From positions 1,240,001 through 1,304,000 of the forward strand of contig NC_014374.1 of the NCBI RefSeq assembly GCF_000144915.1: a stretch of DNA of 64,000 nucleotides, in the 5' to 3' direction. Source of the stretch: Acidilobus saccharovorans 345-15. GTDB lineage: Archaea; Thermoproteota; Thermoprotei_A; Sulfolobales; Acidilobaceae. The notes beneath the pieces are model-generated. The model had not been told where the DNA came from, did no database searches, and saw nothing but the letters and a program-made list of their open reading frames with translations. Positions 41,945 to 50,050 of this stretch are shown piece by piece (within the stretch, counting starts at the first letter, position 1; every line of letters begins with the position of its first letter). Made by a program: the position numbers and the translations under genes.

Positions 41945-43105
41945 TTGGAGGAAGCGTTGAAAGGCGATGAGATATTCAGCGATGTCCTTGCCGAGGCCTT
42001 CCTGACGGAGTGCCCAGCGACGCCCCTAAGCCACTTGGCTGAGGGCTCAGAGGGTCTCGCTGCCGAGGGGGTTCCGTACCAGGTCTCCGCGTACGTCACC
42101 AGGGCCTGCAACCTCAGGTGCCTCCATTGCTATATCTCCGCTGATAAGCCTCTCCCTGATGAGTTGAGCTATGAGGAGTGGTCCCGGGCATTCTCGGAGC
42201 TCGTGGACCTGGGCACCAGAGTCCTGTACATCCTTGGCGGCGAGCCCATGCTCAGGAGGGACATCTACGACATCATAAGCTCAGCCTCAGGGCTCGGCAT
42301 GAAGGTCTCCATGAGCACTAACGGCACGCTCATAGGTAAGAGGGAGGCCGTAAGGCTCAGGGAGTCAGGGCTCTCGGAGGTCCAGGTGTCACTTGACGGT
42401 CCAAGTGAGGCCATAAATGATTCCATAAGGCCGCCAGGCTCCTTCAGGGCCGCCATCTCGGCCATAAGGCACCTGAAGGAGGTGGGCCTCAGGGTCACCA
42501 TCGGGGTCACCCTTTTCAGCGCTAACGAGGCCTATGTTAAGTCCATGATTGACTTAGCAAAGAACCTAGGAGTGGACAGCATAACTTTTGAGGCGCTGGC
42601 GCCTTTTGGGAGAGCGATTGTAAACCGGCTTCAACGGCCGTCTGAGAATATCTGGAGGACGATACTGCCTTTGGCGGCGGGCAGCCCAAGGATCTCGCTG
42701 AGCTCCATGAGGTTCCTTATGCCGATAAGCCTACTTCAGGAAAGCTACAGGAAGGCCAAGGAGTTGCTCGGCAAGAGCAGTTACCAGACGTGCCCAGCAG
42801 GCAGGTCAAGGATGGTGATAGACGCCAACGGTGACGTTTATGGGTGCGAGCTTCTTATTGGACTCATGAAGCCTGAGGGCAACGTGAGGAGGGACAGCAT
42901 TAAGGAGCTTTGGAGGGGCGGCTTTGGGGGCCTCAGGCGGAGGGACCTGAGCAACGTGCTGCCGTGCAGCTCATGTACAATGTATGAGCTCTGCCGCGGC
43001 GGTTGCCCTGCCAGGGCGCTGCAGAGGTACAGGACGCTGAGGGCCCCCGACCCGATGTGCCCCTATGTCAAGGGCCGGCCTGTCCCTTCAGCTTCTCGAT
43101 TATAG
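41945..43105 (+). CDS. Radical SAM/SPASM domain protein
   Basis: A 386-residue protein. The radical SAM motif CNLRCLHCYIS lies near 56, with GGEPMLRRDIYDI and VQVSLDGPSEAIND in the TIM barrel. The SPASM region has auxiliary-cluster cysteines: QTCPAGRSRMVIDANGDVYGC in parts, PCSSCTMYELCRGGCPARAL and DPMCPY. Families with this layout include PqqE-like peptide maturases, anaerobic sulfatase maturases and the archaeal heme enzymes AhbC/AhbD. I cannot choose among them, and no precursor-peptide gene is visible. The start is a TTG at 41945. The last 38 nt overlap the end of the convergent PadR gene. Confidence 0.85.
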   Translation: MEEALKGDEIFSDVLAEAFLTECPATPLSHLAEGSEGLAAEGVPYQVSAYVTRACNLRCLHCYISADKPLPDELSYEEWSRAFSELVDLGTRVLYILGGEPMLRRDIYDIISSASGLGMKVSMSTNGTLIGKREAVRLRESGLSEVQVSLDGPSEAINDSIRPPGSFRAAISAIRHLKEVGLRVTIGVTLFSANEAYVKSMIDLAKNLGVDSITFEALAPFGRAIVNRLQRPSENIWRTILPLAAGSPRISLSSMRFLMPISLLQESYRKAKELLGKSSYQTCPAGRSRMVIDANGDVYGCELLIGLMKPEGNVRRDSIKELWRGGFGGLRRRDLSNVLPCSSCTMYELCRGGCPARALQRYRTLRAPDPMCPYVKGRPVPSASRL

Positions 43106-43490
43106 CGTCAAGCCTCCTCCTTGCTTCAAGCAGGCGCTGAAGCTTGTCCTTGAGCATAGTTGGGGACTCGCTAAGCTGCTCCTCAAGGTCCGTCAGGGCG
43201 TTGTCAAGCATCACGAGCGGGTCAAGGGCCGACGCTAGGGGCATGTAAAGGGTCTGCGCCAGCTGTAGCCCCCTCTCAGTAAGCTCGTATCTTCCATCGT
43301 CGCGCCTTGAGATGAAGCCCTCGTCGCTTAGCTCGGCAAGCGTAGGGTAAATGCTTCCCGGCGAGGGCCTCCAGAGACCTCCTGTGAGCCTGTAAATTTC
43401 CTCCATAAGCTCCATGCCATTCATAGGCCTCTTAGCGAGAAGTGAGAGGACCAGCGGCCTCAGCCAACCCCTTCTCCTTCCTCTGGCCAT
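43068..43490 (-). CDS. PadR family transcriptional regulator
   Basis: A protein of about 140 residues from the ATG at 43490. The winged-helix PadR domain is RPLVLSLLAKRPMNGMELMEEIYRLT in parts, PSPGSIYPTLAELSDEGFI and the wing RDDGRYELTERG. A C-terminal helix pair with a dimerising coiled coil follows (DLEEQLSESPTMLKDKLQRLLEAR in parts). The frame is open to 43604, but that extension passes the TATA-like TTTAAAAACTC at about 43540-43550, so it is probably untranslated leader. The effector and targets are unknown; the overlapping radical SAM gene is a natural candidate target. Confidence 0.85.
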   Translation of the reverse strand: MARGRRRGWLRPLVLSLLAKRPMNGMELMEEIYRLTGGLWRPSPGSIYPTLAELSDEGFISRRDDGRYELTERGLQLAQTLYMPLASALDPLVMLDNALTDLEEQLSESPTMLKDKLQRLLEARRRLDAIIEKLKGQAGP

Positions 43491-43663
43491 GTGAGACCAT
43501 GGCGGTCCCCAGCCCTGCAACTCAAGGCCCTCGTGTGCTGAGTTTTTAAAGGACTTATATCTGTTAGCTTGATGAAGTCCTGCGGCTATCAGAATTTTCT
43601 GCATTTACTAGCTGGCGGCCATGTTCCGATAGTGAGCGGAAAGCGCATTATTAAAAGAGCGGA

Positions 43664-44161
43664 TCATCGCGATGACGTAGTGATGACCTCAATGGGGTTC
43701 GTCATGGTTGTCAGGCCTCTCATAACCTTTTTGAGGAACTCGCGCGTCGAGGCAGCAACCTCCGCGCTTTCCGACGCCTCCTTAATGTCAAACAGCCTAA
43801 CATCTACAGCATCGCTTGAAGCCCTTGGAGTCCCCCTACAGTTTTCCATAAGGACCGTTATCAGGATGTAGTGGAACATTACCTTTCCATTTTCGTCTCT
43901 AGTTATTATTTCATCGACGTTCACTACGCCTTTAGAGCTACATAGTAGACCTGTCTCCTCAGCTAGCTCCCTCTCGGCGGCGGCGTAGAGCCCCTCGCCG
44001 AGCTCTACCTTGCCCCCAGGTATAGCCCACTTGTCCTTGTCTGGCGGCGCCGCCCTCTTAACCAGGAGGACCCGATCGTTAATTATTACAAGGGAACCAA
44101 CGCCTACAATAGGCTGATCCGGGTAAAGCCCGCGCAAGATTATACGCCTGCCAGCTGTCAA
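43664..44161 (-). CDS. Nudix hydrolase
   Basis: A 165-residue protein with a complete Nudix box: GGKVELGEGLYAAAERELAEE followed by TGL (GX5EX7REUXEEXGU). The preceding VGSLVIINDRVLLVKRAAPPDKDKWAIPG strand region, read in parts, resembles ADP-ribose and (d)NTP pyrophosphatases. The substrate is undetermined. The ATG at 44161 has a TATA-like TTATAATATTATG just upstream on the minus strand (about 44170-44182), so a very short leader is likely. It diverges from the membrane protein gene. Confidence 0.88.
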   Translation of the reverse strand: MTAGRRIILRGLYPDQPIVGVGSLVIINDRVLLVKRAAPPDKDKWAIPGGKVELGEGLYAAAERELAEETGLLCSSKGVVNVDEIITRDENGKVMFHYILITVLMENCRGTPRASSDAVDVRLFDIKEASESAEVAASTREFLKKVMRGLTTMTNPIEVITTSSR

Positions 44162-44293
44162 GAATGCACCATAATATTATAACTTATTATTAGCACTAGC
44201 TGTGGCCCTATTATATTTTTAATATAAAAAACTACTTCAGAAAGATTTTTAAATTTGTTTATTAGAAGAGAAAAGAGACCTGGTGATCGTCCA

Positions 44294-45109
44294 GTGAGTG
44301 GCGTGCTCTCAACTCTAAGCTACGCCCTTACTCAGAGCCTGCCCTCGATAATAGAATTCATTATAATAGAATTCATTATAATAGTAGTAATAGGCGTCGT
44401 AGTTGCTTATGCAGTTGCCGCGGTCCTAAGAAGAGTACTAAACCTCAGGTTCTTCGCCCAGTACCCTGACGTTGCCAACCTATTAGGCCTCAGCGTCGGC
44501 GCTGTAAAGGCCTTCATTATATTGATATCACTGGCCATAGGGTTCTCAGTGCTAAAGCTCGGCATGGCAACCGTCTATATGACTGAGATAGCCAACTACC
44601 TGCCCTCCCTGGCAGGCGCTATAGTGCTGCTAACGCTTGGAATAGCGCTCGTTAACATACTCGTGGACTACATGCAGAAGCAGGTGGGCGGCTCCGGAAA
44701 CCCATTCTTCGGGGCCATATTTAACGTGCTTAAGTTCGGCCTCTACGCAGTGATAATAACGGTTGCAGCCCAGCTGGCAATATTCTACTGGATAAAGTTC
44801 ATAAACCCATACCTGTTCTATGACATCATAATCGCTTCAGTGATACTTGTAGCTACTTTAAGCATAACTGACACCGTGGTTGACAACCTCCTGAAGTCGC
44901 ACCCTGAGCTCAAAGACCTGGCCGGCTACGGTAGGTTCCTGCTCTACGTCGTGTTCCTACTTATAGCAATAGCTGTCATAGTGCAGCCGTTCTCTAATGT
45001 TACAAGCATCATATATGCGTTCAGCTGGGGCTTTGCTATAGCCTTTGCAATAGCAGTCATACCGCTGGTCTACATGCTCATAAAAAGAGTCTCCAAAGAA
45101 TTAGCATGA
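44294..45109 (+). CDS. Multi-pass membrane protein (MscS-type 'conserved TM helix' repeats)
   Basis: About 271 residues from a GTG at 44294, six to seven nt after GGTGATC; the frame is open to 44255 without such a signal. Around seven hydrophobic segments are visible. FFAQYPDVANLLGLSVGAVKAFIILI (in parts) and the later LLKSHPELKDLAGYGRFLLYVVFL (in parts) look like two copies of the conserved transmembrane helix domain found in some channel-like proteins. Function is unknown. The first helix contains a 15-bp DNA tandem repeat that duplicates an EFIII-type unit. The promoter region is AT-rich (ATTTTTAAATTTG). Confidence 0.68.
   Translation: MSGVLSTLSYALTQSLPSIIEFIIIEFIIIVVIGVVVAYAVAAVLRRVLNLRFFAQYPDVANLLGLSVGAVKAFIILISLAIGFSVLKLGMATVYMTEIANYLPSLAGAIVLLTLGIALVNILVDYMQKQVGGSGNPFFGAIFNVLKFGLYAVIITVAAQLAIFYWIKFINPYLFYDIIIASVILVATLSITDTVVDNLLKSHPELKDLAGYGRFLLYVVFLLIAIAVIVQPFSNVTSIIYAFSWGFAIAFAIAVIPLVYMLIKRVSKELA
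44348..44384 (+). repeat. 15-bp in-frame tandem repeat in a transmembrane coding region
   Basis: The unit ATAATAGAATTCATT occurs twice (44348-44362, 44363-44377) and is followed by a partial copy, ATAATAG. It keeps the reading frame and lengthens the first hydrophobic segment by five residues per copy. It is therefore a site where copy number could change without a frameshift. Confidence 0.85.
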
Positions 45110-45166
45110 GTGTTAAATAGATATAATGTTTTATCTTAAACAAAGAAAAAGTAAAATGGTTACAAG

Positions 45167-45409
45167 TTATTTTTTAGCGGTGACCTTTATCACGGCCACT
45201 ATTTTGTCCTTCTCCTCTCTAACCTCGACCAGCTGGTTTCCCGTCCTCTTAACCCAGGCCTCCACGTCAGGCTTGAAGCCGGGATCCGTGGCCCAGATCT
45301 CTATGGTGTCTCCGTTCTTTAGATTCCTGTAGGCCTTAACTATCTCAGTTATGGGGCCTGGGCACGAGAGCCCCCTAGCGTCTACAAGGACCTTTCTGGC
45401 CTCACTCAT
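45167..45409 (-). CDS. tusA: TusA/SirA family sulfur-carrier protein
   Basis: An 80-residue protein with the family signature LVDARGLSCPGPITEIVKAY in parts; the active Cys lies in the CPGP motif near residue 16. The compact fold then has DTIEIWATDPGFKPDVEAWV in parts. TusA proteins carry a persulfide for tRNA thiolation, molybdopterin/tungstopterin assembly or thiosulfate/sulfur metabolism. It diverges from a YeeE/YedE (TsuA-type) transporter, a well-known pairing in which the transporter imports thiosulfate or related sulfur. Transcription would start in the palindrome-rich 45410-45534 region. Confidence 0.93.
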   Translation of the reverse strand: MSEARKVLVDARGLSCPGPITEIVKAYRNLKNGDTIEIWATDPGFKPDVEAWVKRTGNQLVEVREEKDKIVAVIKVTAKK

Positions 45410-45426
45410 GCTTCCACTCTCATATT

Positions 45427-45521
45427 AGAGAAGGGAATTCTCTCTATAAAAATTTTGCCATATAGCGTCCCCGTTTTTCTAAAAAGAGAACGCTTTTAGG
45501 TCGTTTTCTCTAAAATGAGAA
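45427..45521. promoter_or_regulatory. Repeated AGAGAA/TTCTCT palindromic elements in the tusA-transporter intergenic region
   Basis: The 125 nt between the divergent sulfur genes hold three related elements: AGAGAA-N5-TTCTCT (45427-45443), TTCT-N4-AGAGAA (about 45477-45490) and TTCTC-N6-GAGAA (45506-45521). They flank and overlap AT-rich TATA-like stretches for both directions. They look like binding sites of one dimeric regulator controlling both genes; the regulator is not identified. Confidence 0.5.
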
Positions 45522-45534
45522 TTGGTGGGAACGG

Positions 45535-46950
45535 TTGGCAGGTGTTCCGCTGTTTAAGGTGAACCCCTGGGTTGACGCTGCTTTCTACGCAGTCCTGGGC
45601 TTCCTCTTTGGAGTCCTGGCCGAGAGGACCACGTACTGCATAGTAGTTGCGACCCATCAGGTAATGGGAGTTAAGTACAGCAAAGTCTATGAGATGATCC
45701 TCGTAGGGGTGGCGGTCTCCTCGCTCCTCACAGGGCTCCTAGTGGCCTCGGGGCTTGTTCCTGCAGTGGACGCCTATTTCAAGGTGCCGGGGGCGGGCTG
45801 GTACACCCTGTTAGGCTCATTCATATTTGGCTTCGGCATAATGCTTGGCCAGGGCTGCATGGTGGGCATGCTGTGGAAGGCCGGCCAGGGCTACCTGGTC
45901 AACTGGCTCGAAATAGCGGGCATGATAGCGGGCACTGTTATATTTGCCTTCCCAGTATTTGACGGGCTCAACCTTAACTGGTGGTGGCACCACGACACCT
46001 CACTCAGCATAATGAACGGGGCCCCCCAGAACTATGTGCCGAACCTTCTTGACAGCTTCCTGTCGCTCAGGGCGGCCGCCGCCCTCACTGGCGTTATATT
46101 CTTCGCTGGAATTATGGCCGCCGCCCTATGGCTCAGGCATAACAGGCTAGCCTGGACCGGCGGCGAACGGGGAAAGATTTGGAGCTCGCCGTATCTCCTT
46201 GGAACAGTGTTCGGCCTCTTCATGGTGGCCTCATTTGTGTTCCTGGCTGGCAGGGACTTCAACTACCTCGGCGTGACGACACCTGTTGGCCTCCTCGGGG
46301 AGTATTTGACGGCCCCCTTTGGCGGCGTCCTCGGCTCCGCGTCAATGCCAAACAATTGGTTCCAGACAGTGGGCATAGCCAGCGTGTTCACCTTCTTTAT
46401 ACTGATGATACTCTCCGGCGCCATGGTGTCAGCCATTTGGAGGGGGACGTTCTCGATCAGGCTCCCAGCGAGGAACACGAACGCCGCGGCTGAGATGGCA
46501 ATAGCTTTCCTGGGAGGCGTCATACTAGCGATAGGCGCCAGGATGGCTCAGGGCTGCAGCGTCGGCGGCTTCTGGAGCGGCCTCGCGGCCCTGAGCCTCT
46601 TTGGGCTCGTCTTCACAGTAGGCTTCATACCTGGCACCATAGCCGGCTACTACGCATATGTTGCCATGAGCAGCGCGGCCGCCAGGAGAGTTAAGACAAT
46701 AAGGCAGCTCTCCTCAATTGAGCTAAAGGTTGGCAACGTCGACGTAAGCGGGCTTGTGGTCGCAGTCCTTTGGTCTATGGTCCTTGGAGCTGTAGGAATA
46801 GAGCTCAGGGCCTTTAACTCGGCGCTCAGGGTTCACATGAGCCCTGCTGCAGTATCGCAGTGGTCAGCGGTAATGGAGGTCGCAGCAGTAGTAGTGCTGT
46901 TGCTGGCGGTCGTGGGCTGGCTAAGGAGGGGCTCCGCCGCTTCCCGTTAA
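45535..46950 (+). CDS. YeeE/YedE (TsuA-like) sulfur-compound transporter
   Basis: A 471-residue membrane protein with about 12 or more transmembrane helices and the duplicated YeeE/YedE half-domain. First half: GFLFGVLAERTTYCIVVATHQVM in parts and FGIMLGQGCMVGMLWKAGQG. Second half: LAIGARMAQGCSVGGFWSGLAALS in parts. The conserved cysteines in GQGCMVG and AQGCSVGG form the substrate path in TsuA, which imports thiosulfate. The neighbouring TusA supports a sulfur role. The start is a TTG at 45535, closely preceded by the repeated palindromes. Confidence 0.87.
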   Translation: MAGVPLFKVNPWVDAAFYAVLGFLFGVLAERTTYCIVVATHQVMGVKYSKVYEMILVGVAVSSLLTGLLVASGLVPAVDAYFKVPGAGWYTLLGSFIFGFGIMLGQGCMVGMLWKAGQGYLVNWLEIAGMIAGTVIFAFPVFDGLNLNWWWHHDTSLSIMNGAPQNYVPNLLDSFLSLRAAAALTGVIFFAGIMAAALWLRHNRLAWTGGERGKIWSSPYLLGTVFGLFMVASFVFLAGRDFNYLGVTTPVGLLGEYLTAPFGGVLGSASMPNNWFQTVGIASVFTFFILMILSGAMVSAIWRGTFSIRLPARNTNAAAEMAIAFLGGVILAIGARMAQGCSVGGFWSGLAALSLFGLVFTVGFIPGTIAGYYAYVAMSSAAARRVKTIRQLSSIELKVGNVDVSGLVVAVLWSMVLGAVGIELRAFNSALRVHMSPAAVSQWSAVMEVAAVVVLLLAVVGWLRRGSAASR

Positions 46951-47017
46951 TACTTAATTTAAAATAGCCGTCTATTTCTTTTAAAGCCTATAAGAATAAC
47001 TCTTAGACTATTTTAGC

Positions 47018-47035
47018 AAGAATTTATATATCTTG
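47018..47035 (+). promoter_or_regulatory. BRE/TATA promoter of glutamate dehydrogenase
   Basis: AAGAATTTATATATCTTG is a strong archaeal promoter with a purine-rich BRE side and a TATA box centred near 47028. That is 26 nt before the ATG at 47054, predicting a leaderless, highly expressed mRNA. Confidence 0.65.
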
Positions 47036-47053
47036 TGAAACAGCTCTGTATAC

Positions 47054-48346
47054 ATGCGAGGTGCATTTGAGTTGGCCGTAAGGCTTGACCCTTATGAAGA
47101 AGCCAAGAAGCAGCTGGAGGTCACGGCCAGCATACTGGGCCTGAGCAAGGAAGTCTACGACATGCTGGCCACGCCCGAAAGAATTGTACAGGTCAAGATA
47201 CCTGTGGTCATGAGGGACGGGAGCGTCAAGGTCTTCATAGGCTGGAGGGTTCAGCACAACAGCGCCCTTGGCCCCTACAAGGGAGGGGTCAGGTACAGCC
47301 CTGAGACCAACCTGAGCGAGGTAATGGCTCTGGCCATGTGGATGACCTGGAAGAACTCGCTGGCAGGTCTCCCCTACGGAGGCGCTAAGGGCGGTATACA
47401 GGTTGACCCATTCCAGCTTAACCAGTATGAGCTCATGCAGCTCTCTAAGAACTACTTCTCAGCAATATCACCCTTTGTGGGCGTCGACCTTGACATACCT
47501 GCCCCGGACGTTAACACCAACCCCCAGACCATGGCCTGGTTCCTGGACGCCTATGAGTCAAGGACTGGGCTGAAGCAGCTGGGCGTCGTTACTGGTAAGC
47601 CCCTGGAGCTCGGGGGCCTTGAGACCAGGATATACTCGACGGGCCTCGGCGTGGCCACCGTTGCCCAGGCCGCGGCTAAGAAGCTCTGGGGTGGCATAGA
47701 GGGCAGGACCGTTGCCATACAGGGGTTCGGCAACGTGGGCTACTACACTGCCAAGTTCCTCAAGGAGATGGGCGCAAAGGTAGTTGCGATATCAGACATA
47801 AAGGGAGGCATATATAACAGCAAGGGCTTTGACCCTGACGCGGTCAGGGAGTACATAACTAAGAAGGGCTCCGGCTTTGTCATTGACTACCCTGACGTTG
47901 AGAGGAAGATTACCAATGACGAACTGCTGACAAGCAACGTTGACATACTGGTCCCTGCTGCCGTGGAGAACGTCATAAATGCGAGTAACGCAAACAACGT
48001 AAAGGCCAAGCTCATAGTCGAGGGAGCCAACGGGCCAACGTCGCCTGAGGCGGAGCAGATACTTGTTAAGAAGCAGGTCGTCATAGTGCCTGACATACTG
48101 GCCAACTCAGGAGGAGTAGTGATGAGCCACATAGAGTGGGTCAACAACAGGATGGGTGGGTGGATAACTGAGGAGGAGGCCAAGAACAAGCTGATGCAGA
48201 AGATGACTGACAACTTTAACGCGGTCTGGAACTACTGGGAGCAGAAGCTCGGAGGCCTCGGAGGGGCCTACAGCATGAGGACGGCCGCGCAGGCCATAGC
48301 TGTTGACAAGGTCGTAAGGGCTATGAAGCTGAGGGGCTGGATCTAA
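47054..48346 (+). CDS. gdhA: Glutamate dehydrogenase
   Basis: Interconverts glutamate with 2-oxoglutarate and ammonia, linking amino acid degradation to the oxoacid oxidoreductases in this window. The 430-residue chain has the substrate-domain motifs HNSALGPYKGGVRYSP in parts, SLAGLPYGGAKGGIQVDP in parts (catalytic Lys) and the VDLDIPAPDVNTN block. The Rossmann domain is VAIQGFGNVGYYTAKFL and LIVEGANGPTSPEAEQIL in parts. Length and motifs match hexameric crenarchaeal enzymes; coenzyme choice was not determined. The start is the ATG at 47054, driven by the strong promoter just upstream. Confidence 0.96.
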   Translation: MRGAFELAVRLDPYEEAKKQLEVTASILGLSKEVYDMLATPERIVQVKIPVVMRDGSVKVFIGWRVQHNSALGPYKGGVRYSPETNLSEVMALAMWMTWKNSLAGLPYGGAKGGIQVDPFQLNQYELMQLSKNYFSAISPFVGVDLDIPAPDVNTNPQTMAWFLDAYESRTGLKQLGVVTGKPLELGGLETRIYSTGLGVATVAQAAAKKLWGGIEGRTVAIQGFGNVGYYTAKFLKEMGAKVVAISDIKGGIYNSKGFDPDAVREYITKKGSGFVIDYPDVERKITNDELLTSNVDILVPAAVENVINASNANNVKAKLIVEGANGPTSPEAEQILVKKQVVIVPDILANSGGVVMSHIEWVNNRMGGWITEEEAKNKLMQKMTDNFNAVWNYWEQKLGGLGGAYSMRTAAQAIAVDKVVRAMKLRGWI

Positions 48347-48431
48347 GCCCTTGTCAACTTGAAGTTTTAGCCTAGGTCAACCTCACCTTATTTTGTTGCC
48401 GCCTTCCTGGGCAGTCACCTACAATGGAAGC

Positions 48432-49448
48432 CTATGGTTTAGGTTTCAGAACCGCTCTAAGGGCCTCAAGGCACGCCTCCTTATCCAGCGCTGAAATCTT
48501 CATGTGCTCTGTGATGCCAGACTTCAGGAGGGTGCTCTCCACTAGGTTAAGCCTGTTGGAATCAACTGCGTCCACCTTGTTAATTACCACAAGGACCCTA
48601 CGGCTACCGCCTAACATCGCCCTAATTCTGGAGAGGAGGCTAACCTGGGACTCAAGGTCCAGGGGGGCCTCCGGCGTCGGGTCCACGAGGTAGAGGACAG
48701 GCCCTGGAAGCTCCTGGAGAGCCGCCACCGCCCTCAGCTCGACTTCGTTCATCTGAGAGGGATCCCTGTCAAGTAGCCCTGGGGTGTCAATTACTTGCAC
48801 TTCGACTCCATCAACGTTAGCGTGCCCCACTATAACGTTCTTAGTTGTGAATGGGTAGGGGGCTATCTCAGGCCTTGCCCTTGATACCGACGACAGGAAC
48901 GTGGACTTGCCCGCGTTAGGAGGTCCAGACACTATAACTATCTGTTTGCTCACGTCTATGCCAGGCAGTCCAGCGAGGAACTTGACTACCTCCCTGAGCC
49001 TCTCAAGGCCGTGGGAGCACTTCTTAAGCTGAGACATCATCCTTCCCCGGGCTTCCCTGCCTATGGCCCTCGCCTCGCCTTCGCTTTCGGCGGCGAGCAG
49101 CCTGTACCTGTAGCTCTGCCACATTCTCTGGGCCACCGTCCTGGCCTTCACGACGCACTCTATATCCCTGTTGACCTGTTCCATGTCAAAGCTTATACTG
49201 AGGAGCCTCAAGTAGAACGGGTGGAGCCCCCTGAGCAGCGACCTTAGCTGCATCACAGGCTCCGTCTTGCCCACTATCACGTCTTTAACCAGGTCCAGGG
49301 ACCTCCTTTCCCTCTCGTAGGCGTTGACGTTATGGGGGTACCTGTTCTTAATTCTCTGCAGCACTTCGCTGTAAGAGGGCACGTGTATCCTCTTAGCTAT
49401 GGCTGCCGGATCCGGCAACAGTTGACCCTTGATTCTGGCGGAGCCCAT
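48432..49448 (-). CDS. NOG1-like GTPase
   Basis: A 338-residue protein of the OBG/HflX-class GTPases, NOG1 branch, linked to large-subunit ribosome assembly. An N-terminal helical NOG1 domain (PSYSEVLQRIKNRYPHNVNAYERERRSLDLVKD in parts) precedes the G domain: G1 VSGPPNAGKSTFLSS near 175, G2 region PYPFTTKNV, G3 VIDTPGLLDRD, G4 VVINKVDAVDS. The archaeal form lacks the long C-terminal tail of eukaryotic Nog1. It lies directly downstream of the TFB-like gene with a 2 nt gap, so the two are one operon. Confidence 0.88.
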   Translation of the reverse strand: MGSARIKGQLLPDPAAIAKRIHVPSYSEVLQRIKNRYPHNVNAYERERRSLDLVKDVIVGKTEPVMQLRSLLRGLHPFYLRLLSISFDMEQVNRDIECVVKARTVAQRMWQSYRYRLLAAESEGEARAIGREARGRMMSQLKKCSHGLERLREVVKFLAGLPGIDVSKQIVIVSGPPNAGKSTFLSSVSRARPEIAPYPFTTKNVIVGHANVDGVEVQVIDTPGLLDRDPSQMNEVELRAVAALQELPGPVLYLVDPTPEAPLDLESQVSLLSRIRAMLGGSRRVLVVINKVDAVDSNRLNLVESTLLKSGITEHMKISALDKEACLEALRAVLKPKP

Positions 49449-49450
49449 GC

Positions 49451-49990
49451 TTATTTGCGCTCTGGGCCCAGGAGCCTCTCCCTCACGAGTTCCTCGTACA
49501 TCATGAAGGCGGCCCTGTGCCTCCTCACAGCGCTTTCTATGGACTTAGGCGAGGCCCCTGACCTCCTGGCGGCCTCAGACAGAGCCCTCGAGGAGCTCAC
49601 CCCGAGCGCCTTAAGGGTAGCGTAGACGGCTAAGCCCACCTTAACCCTCTCAGTTCTTGACTTAAGCTCGGGGAACCCATCTATTACCTTGAGGGCCTCC
49701 GAGGCCTCAGCGTCGTGCCTGGTGGCGGGCGACCTAAACTTTATAGCGCCGTTTATAACCTCAATGAACTTGCCCCTGCTCACAGCCTTAGCTGAGGCCC
49801 TCTCAAGGGCCACCTCAAGCGGCCCCCTGGGGGGAGAGCCCTCAACTACCCTCTGCGCGTCTTCGCTAAACCGCGGAGGCCTGTCGTCTATTAAGTTCTC
49901 TATTATCGCTCCGCAGTCCTGACACACCAGGTGTCCGGTCTCCTCGCTCCAGGCAAGCCTCTCAGAGCCGCAGTAAGGGCACCTTAGCAT
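49451..49990 (-). CDS. Short TFIIB-like protein (zinc ribbon plus one cyclin-like domain)
   Basis: A 179-residue protein. The TFIIB-type zinc ribbon MLRCPYCGSERLAWSEETGHLVCQDCG (in parts; four Cys) is followed by a linker and a single cyclin-like helical segment (VKVGLAVYATLKALGVSSSRALSEAARRSGASPKSIES in parts). A full TFB has about 300 residues and two cyclin repeats, so this is a short paralogue like the TFB3-type factors of Sulfolobales. The ATG at 49990 follows GGTGATT; a GTG at 50002 is in frame. It forms an operon with the NOG1-like gene. Confidence 0.75.
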   Translation of the reverse strand: MLRCPYCGSERLAWSEETGHLVCQDCGAIIENLIDDRPPRFSEDAQRVVEGSPPRGPLEVALERASAKAVSRGKFIEVINGAIKFRSPATRHDAEASEALKVIDGFPELKSRTERVKVGLAVYATLKALGVSSSRALSEAARRSGASPKSIESAVRRHRAAFMMYEELVRERLLGPERK

Positions 49991-50050
49991 GTTAATCACC
50001 ACCGCGCCCTTGAACTATGGGCTGTAAATTCATTGTGATAGCTTAGCTAC

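Noticed and set aside
43491-43604. Longer N-terminus of the PadR regulator
   Set aside because: The extension precedes the winged-helix start and contains the TATA-like promoter; the internal ATG at 43490 fits known PadR lengths.
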